From Selenomonadaceae bacterium UBA3796 (GTDB lineage: Bacteria; Bacillota; Negativicutes; Selenomonadales; Selenomonadaceae), in the NCBI GenBank assembly GCA_002369175.1, contig DFES01000124.1:1-7907 (forward strand): a DNA stretch of 7,907 nt. The letters are read 5' to 3'. The notes beneath the pieces were generated by a model. It was not told the origin of the DNA and ran no database searches. It saw only the letters and a program-made list of their open reading frames with translations. Made by a program: the position numbers and the translations under genes. How positions within the stretch are numbered: the stretch's first letter is position 1; each line of letters starts with the position of its first letter. Of the stretch, positions 4,867 to 7,907 are shown in pieces.

Positions 4867-6856
4867 CTTTATCCGTCTCCTCTATATAATTTTTTGCCAC
4901 TTCAATGGCTTGTCGTTTGAGTTCTTCCAGATCGCCGTCCCTGACCTGCGCTCCTGCCACGTTTTGGTGGCCGCCGCCGCCGAAGGCTTCCATGACGACC
5001 TGTACATTGAGGTCGCCGGTGGAGCGGGCGCTGATGCCCACCACGTCTTCCTTGAGGCGGAAGAGCACGATGCTCATGCGGACATTCTCGATGCGGAGCA
5101 GGGAATCGGCTGCCTGGGCAGCTATGATTTGGTTGTTGGGCACGAGATCCGGACATGTAGTCACGATGAGCCCGCCTTCATAGTATTCCGACCGGGCTTT
5201 TGCCCTTGCGAGAGCCACGGTGGTCTCGTAGTCCGTGCGGAAAAGGTGGCGAACCATGACGGGATCGGCGCCGCTTCTCCGCAGATACGCCGCAGCGTCA
5301 AAGGTGCGGACGCCGGTCTGGACCGCGAAGTTTTTCGTATCCACCACGATGCCGGAATAAAGGGCTGTGGCATCCAGGCGGGAAAGCAGGAGATTGTCGC
5401 TGAAGTACATCAAGAGCTCCGTCACCAGCTCACTGGTAGAACTGCAAGCCGGCTCTATGTAGACGAGGAGCGGATTCTTGATGAAGGTTTCGCTGCGCCT
5501 GTGATGGTCGATGACCACCACACGAGGGATGCGCTCCAGAAGCGACGGTGCCGCAACCAGATGGGGAATGTGGGTGTCTACGACAAATACCACGGGATTG
5601 AGGGCAATGGTATTGGAAATATCCGCATTGCGAAGGAACATTCCCTCGTATTCTTCCTTGTCCTTCAGCAGCTCCTGGAATTTGTCTATGCCCTCGTTCA
5701 TGTCGCTGAGGACGATGTGGACATCTTTTTCCAGGTGGCGAGCCATTTTCGCCACTCCCATGGCTGCACCGAAGCAGTCGAAGTCCTCATTGTGATGCCC
5801 CATGATGTAGATTTCGTCTGCGCCTTCCATGATTTCGCGAATAGCGTGGGCAACTACCCTGGCCTTGACACGAGTGTGTTTTTCCACGGCCTTTGCTCTG
5901 CCGCCGTAGAATTGCGTCTTGCCGCCAATCTGCACGGCGACCTGGTCGCCTCCCCGCCCCAGGGCAAGGTCAAGCCCAGCCTGCGCCTGGCTTCCCAGTT
6001 CTTCCATGGTCTGGGTATCCGCTACGGAGACGCCCATGGAGAGGGTAACGGGCAGGCGGTTGGTGCTCTGTATCTGGCGCACTTTGTCGAGAATATCGAA
6101 TTTCTCTGCCATTGCCTTGTCCAGGGCGTGGCGTTCCAGGACAACCACGTAGAGATCATCGGAAATGCGCCGCATGAAGCCGCCGAGATCTCCGAGCCAG
6201 CTATCCAGCTTCTGGCGCACGGTCAGCTGCAGATTTGTCCGTTCCGCTTCACTGAGTCCCTGCATGACCTCGTCGAAATTATCAATTTGGACATAGACGA
6301 GCACGGTGCGGCTCATGAGGAAGTCATGGCGCAGGTGCTCGACCTCTGAAACATCCTGCACGTAGAGAGCCATGAGCTGAGGTTGATGGACTGCCAGCTG
6401 GACGGGACGGTGCTTTACCCGATAATACCTGTCCCCGTCAGTGAAAACATATTCCCCTTCCATGTTCCAGATGGGATCCAGGATGATGCCGGGCCAGATT
6501 TCCCGCACATCCGTGTTCTGTTCCGGCTTTTCTCCCACATACTCCGTCATGCGCTGGTTCGCCCATTGGATGCGTCCCTCTTCATCCACGATCAGGATGC
6601 CTTGGGGGAGGCTTTCCATGGCATAATTCATCATTTCGTTGATGTTGCTGATGACATTCCGGCAGTATCGTTCGAAGCGTCTGGAACGGTCATAGCAGCG
6701 CTCCCTGGCAAAGGATACCAGGCAGAGCCAAAGAACGAAGGCGATGACCGCAATGTACGTATTGTAATAGGATAGGACTCCGATAAGAGCCAGCATGACA
6801 ATCAGATGGATTGTCAGGTCAATCCAGGCGGACAGATTCCGTGGCATAAGATTCAC
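4838..6856 (-). CDS. gdpP: GdpP-type cyclic-di-AMP phosphodiesterase (PAS, degenerate GGDEF, DHH/DHHA1)
   Basis: A 672-residue membrane protein. Family knowledge: GdpP (YybT) hydrolyses c-di-AMP to pApA and so influences potassium, osmotic and cell-wall homeostasis. Two membrane helices lie at ~13-30 and ~33-50, then a PAS-like domain (~80-170). A degenerate GGDEF domain follows (~183-312), where the signature is replaced by SDDLY at 232-236, as expected for this family and unlike an active cyclase. The DHH domain has GHHNEDFDCFG (353-363; H354, D358, D360), VVDTH (D427), IDHH (D450, H451, H452) and VVDTKNF (D506). DHHA1 carries GGGGHQNVAG (626-635). All expected metal ligands appear present. 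The position given uses a GTG at 6856 that overlaps the yybS stop as GTGA. The in-frame ATG at 6847 (residue 4) has a better site, GAGGTGA five bases upstream, and may be the true start. The stop lies 29 bases inside rplI. Confidence 0.95.
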   Translation of the reverse strand: MNLMPRNLSAWIDLTIHLIVMLALIGVLSYYNTYIAVIAFVLWLCLVSFARERCYDRSRRFERYCRNVISNINEMMNYAMESLPQGILIVDEEGRIQWANQRMTEYVGEKPEQNTDVREIWPGIILDPIWNMEGEYVFTDGDRYYRVKHRPVQLAVHQPQLMALYVQDVSEVEHLRHDFLMSRTVLVYVQIDNFDEVMQGLSEAERTNLQLTVRQKLDSWLGDLGGFMRRISDDLYVVVLERHALDKAMAEKFDILDKVRQIQSTNRLPVTLSMGVSVADTQTMEELGSQAQAGLDLALGRGGDQVAVQIGGKTQFYGGRAKAVEKHTRVKARVVAHAIREIMEGADEIYIMGHHNEDFDCFGAAMGVAKMARHLEKDVHIVLSDMNEGIDKFQELLKDKEEYEGMFLRNADISNTIALNPVVFVVDTHIPHLVAAPSLLERIPRVVVIDHHRRSETFIKNPLLVYIEPACSSTSELVTELLMYFSDNLLLSRLDATALYSGIVVDTKNFAVQTGVRTFDAAAYLRRSGADPVMVRHLFRTDYETTVALARAKARSEYYEGGLIVTTCPDLVPNNQIIAAQAADSLLRIENVRMSIVLFRLKEDVVGISARSTGDLNVQVVMEAFGGGGHQNVAGAQVRDGDLEELKRQAIEVAKNYIEETDKDESDLAARR

Positions 6857-7809
6857 CTCGCTCCGCCAAAGCGGCGGCGATAATCAAAAACCATGTCAAA
6901 CAGCCCCGTGAAGGCGATGATCTGGAGCAGCATGCCATTGACGAGAATGAGCAGGAATACAAGTATTCTCATGAACAGCGAAATATTGCAGCGATGCCCC
7001 ACATAGGCCACCAGAGAAAGTCCCTGCACCAGTCCGGCCAAGAGGGCAAGAATGTTGGCGTTGAGGGATATCTCATAGAGAAGGTGGATTTCCCGGCTGC
7101 CCCCCCAGTACATTCCCACGAGGGCAAATCCCATGAGATAGAGAAATGCCTGGGGGAGACGCCACTCCCGAAAGGGAGGGAACTGGGGCACGGCGACGCC
7201 AAGGCGTTTCATGACACGTCCTGCAACGATGTAGTTCACTACGGTGTCCAAAAGCCCGGTAATGGCCACAATCAAAGGCATGAGCATTTGGACCATGGTG
7301 ATTCCTTCGGAAACCTGCCCCTTCGCTTCATCAATGGTTGCCTGCTCCACTCCCAATGTCTCATAAATCTGGAAGGTGGCATCGAAGGATTCCTTCATTC
7401 CATCCACCTGCATGGCCAAGGGGTTCACTGACGTCAGGGCAAAAACCAGGGCAAGTGCCGAGATTTTTGCCGCAATGGATGCCGCAAGAGCCACGGCAAA
7501 GACCCTCGCACCGGACCAGCCCCTGCGAAATCCATAGCCCAAGGCAAGTCCCGTGGGGGCAAAGGAGATGGTCATTCGCAGGGAAAGAACAGGCTCAATG
7601 AGAAGCGCCATGATGATGGCTGCGGCGAGAACCGCCAGGATTCCAAGGCGGAATCCATGGCGCACCACCAAAAGAATGAGGGGGACAGCCCAAAACAGTG
7701 CCGCCACAATGCCCATCACCGGCAAGTACACCGCCATGAGAGCCATGATGACCGTGACTGCCGTCAAAAGCCCGCTTTCCGCAAGGGGCGTGATTCTATG
7801 ATTCTCCAA
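6853..7809 (-). CDS. yybS: YybS family membrane protein (DUF2232)
   Basis: A 318-residue, very hydrophobic protein with about eight or nine predicted membrane helices (roughly 12-30, 33-49, 55-72, 78-93, 101-126, 170-198, 219-235, 247-272, 278-303). A soluble loop lies at ~130-168 and the C-terminus is basic (YRRRFGGAR). Size, topology and position directly upstream of gdpP and rplI match the YybS/DUF2232 family, whose molecular function is not established; some members resemble transporter or ECF-like membrane proteins. The start is a TTG at 7809-7807, since a TGA lies in frame five codons upstream and no ATG is available before residue 22. AGAGGAAG about six bases upstream serves as the ribosome binding site. 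The stop overlaps the gdpP GTG by four bases, which indicates coupling. The family assignment rests mainly on context and hydropathy. Confidence 0.85.
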   Translation of the reverse strand: MENHRITPLAESGLLTAVTVIMALMAVYLPVMGIVAALFWAVPLILLVVRHGFRLGILAVLAAAIIMALLIEPVLSLRMTISFAPTGLALGYGFRRGWSGARVFAVALAASIAAKISALALVFALTSVNPLAMQVDGMKESFDATFQIYETLGVEQATIDEAKGQVSEGITMVQMLMPLIVAITGLLDTVVNYIVAGRVMKRLGVAVPQFPPFREWRLPQAFLYLMGFALVGMYWGGSREIHLLYEISLNANILALLAGLVQGLSLVAYVGHRCNISLFMRILVFLLILVNGMLLQIIAFTGLFDMVFDYRRRFGGAR

Positions 7810-7849
7810 AGTTTCTTCCTCTCAATACAGATATATATAACGAGGCAGA

Positions 7850-7887
7850 AGATGTCCCCCACTTCCGCAAGTAGTGGTGTAACATCT
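7850..7887. repeat. Intergenic hairpin upstream of yybS, candidate dispersed repeat copy 2
   Basis: Outer AGATGT (7850-7855) pairs with ACATCT (7882-7887), and inner CCACT (7859-7863) with AGTGG (7873-7877) around TCCGCAAGT. ACTT-ccgc-AAGT (7861-7872) is an alternative inner fold. It lies 41 bases upstream of the yybS TTG. Its core resembles the hairpins at 851-872 and 915-929. No T-run follows on the minus strand, so it is not an obvious terminator. The 7810-7907 edge holds no convincing gene. An AT-rich TATATATA (7832-7839) could supply a minus-strand -10 box, but no good -35 box is visible at the right distance. Confidence 0.45.
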
Positions 7888-7907
7888 CAGAACAGGCGGT
7901 GAGCATA

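Noticed and set aside
5768..6313. A second active diguanylate cyclase within gdpP
   Set aside because: The GGDEF signature is replaced by SDDLY at residues 232-236, as expected of the degenerate domain in GdpP proteins, so c-di-GMP synthesis is not supported.
4664..6349. A 561-codon plus-strand open frame opposite gdpP
   Set aside because: It lies wholly antisense to the rplI 5' part and the clearly recognisable gdpP gene. Its translation is Cys/His/Ala-rich with no family motif. It is an open antisense frame from biased codon use.
7796..7906. Short minus-strand open frame from ATG at 7906
   Set aside because: About 36 codons through a repeat-like hairpin and into the yybS start in another frame. 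No supporting motif or ribosome binding site can be seen at the window edge.

Overview
The window looks like chromosomal DNA from a diderm Firmicute, most plausibly a Negativicute of the Selenomonas type. This is an inference from gene content. A GmhA-like sedoheptulose-7-phosphate isomerase suggests lipopolysaccharide heptose synthesis. The order yybS-gdpP-rplI is a Firmicutes arrangement, and a HydS-like [FeFe]-hydrogenase-family protein suggests a strict anaerobe. No phage, insertion sequence, CRISPR, tRNA or rRNA is visible.

Layout, left to right. Positions 3-140 are the 3' end of an unidentified plus-strand gene with a charged helical tail. A GmhA/SIS-family isomerase follows at 169-819. 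The 196-base gap 820-1015 holds two strong hairpins that look like small dispersed repeat elements. An alpha-D-phosphohexomutase (PMM/PGM-like) lies at 1016-2521. After a short hairpin-bearing gap comes the most unusual gene, 2591-4369. It is a single polypeptide with a 2x[4Fe-4S] ferredoxin domain, a hydrogenase H-cluster-like domain, a Cx2Cx4Cx16C iron-sulfur motif and an apparently intact GGDEF diguanylate cyclase. A near-perfect 19-bp hairpin at 4376-4420 separates it from the oppositely oriented operon and probably terminates transcription from both sides.

The minus-strand operon is transcribed right to left: yybS (7809-6853, DUF2232 membrane protein), gdpP (6856-4838, DHH/DHHA1 cyclic-di-AMP phosphodiesterase) and rplI (4866-4423, ribosomal protein L9). 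The genes overlap (4 and 29 bases), which points to translational coupling. A repeat-like hairpin related to those at 850-930 lies just upstream of yybS.

Functionally the left part is sugar-phosphate metabolism for envelope glycans. The centre is a predicted redox- or H2-responsive cyclic-di-GMP synthase. The right part is a conserved c-di-AMP turnover and ribosome operon. The centre gene is the best candidate for a poorly described system: it would join a HydS-type sensor module directly to second-messenger synthesis.
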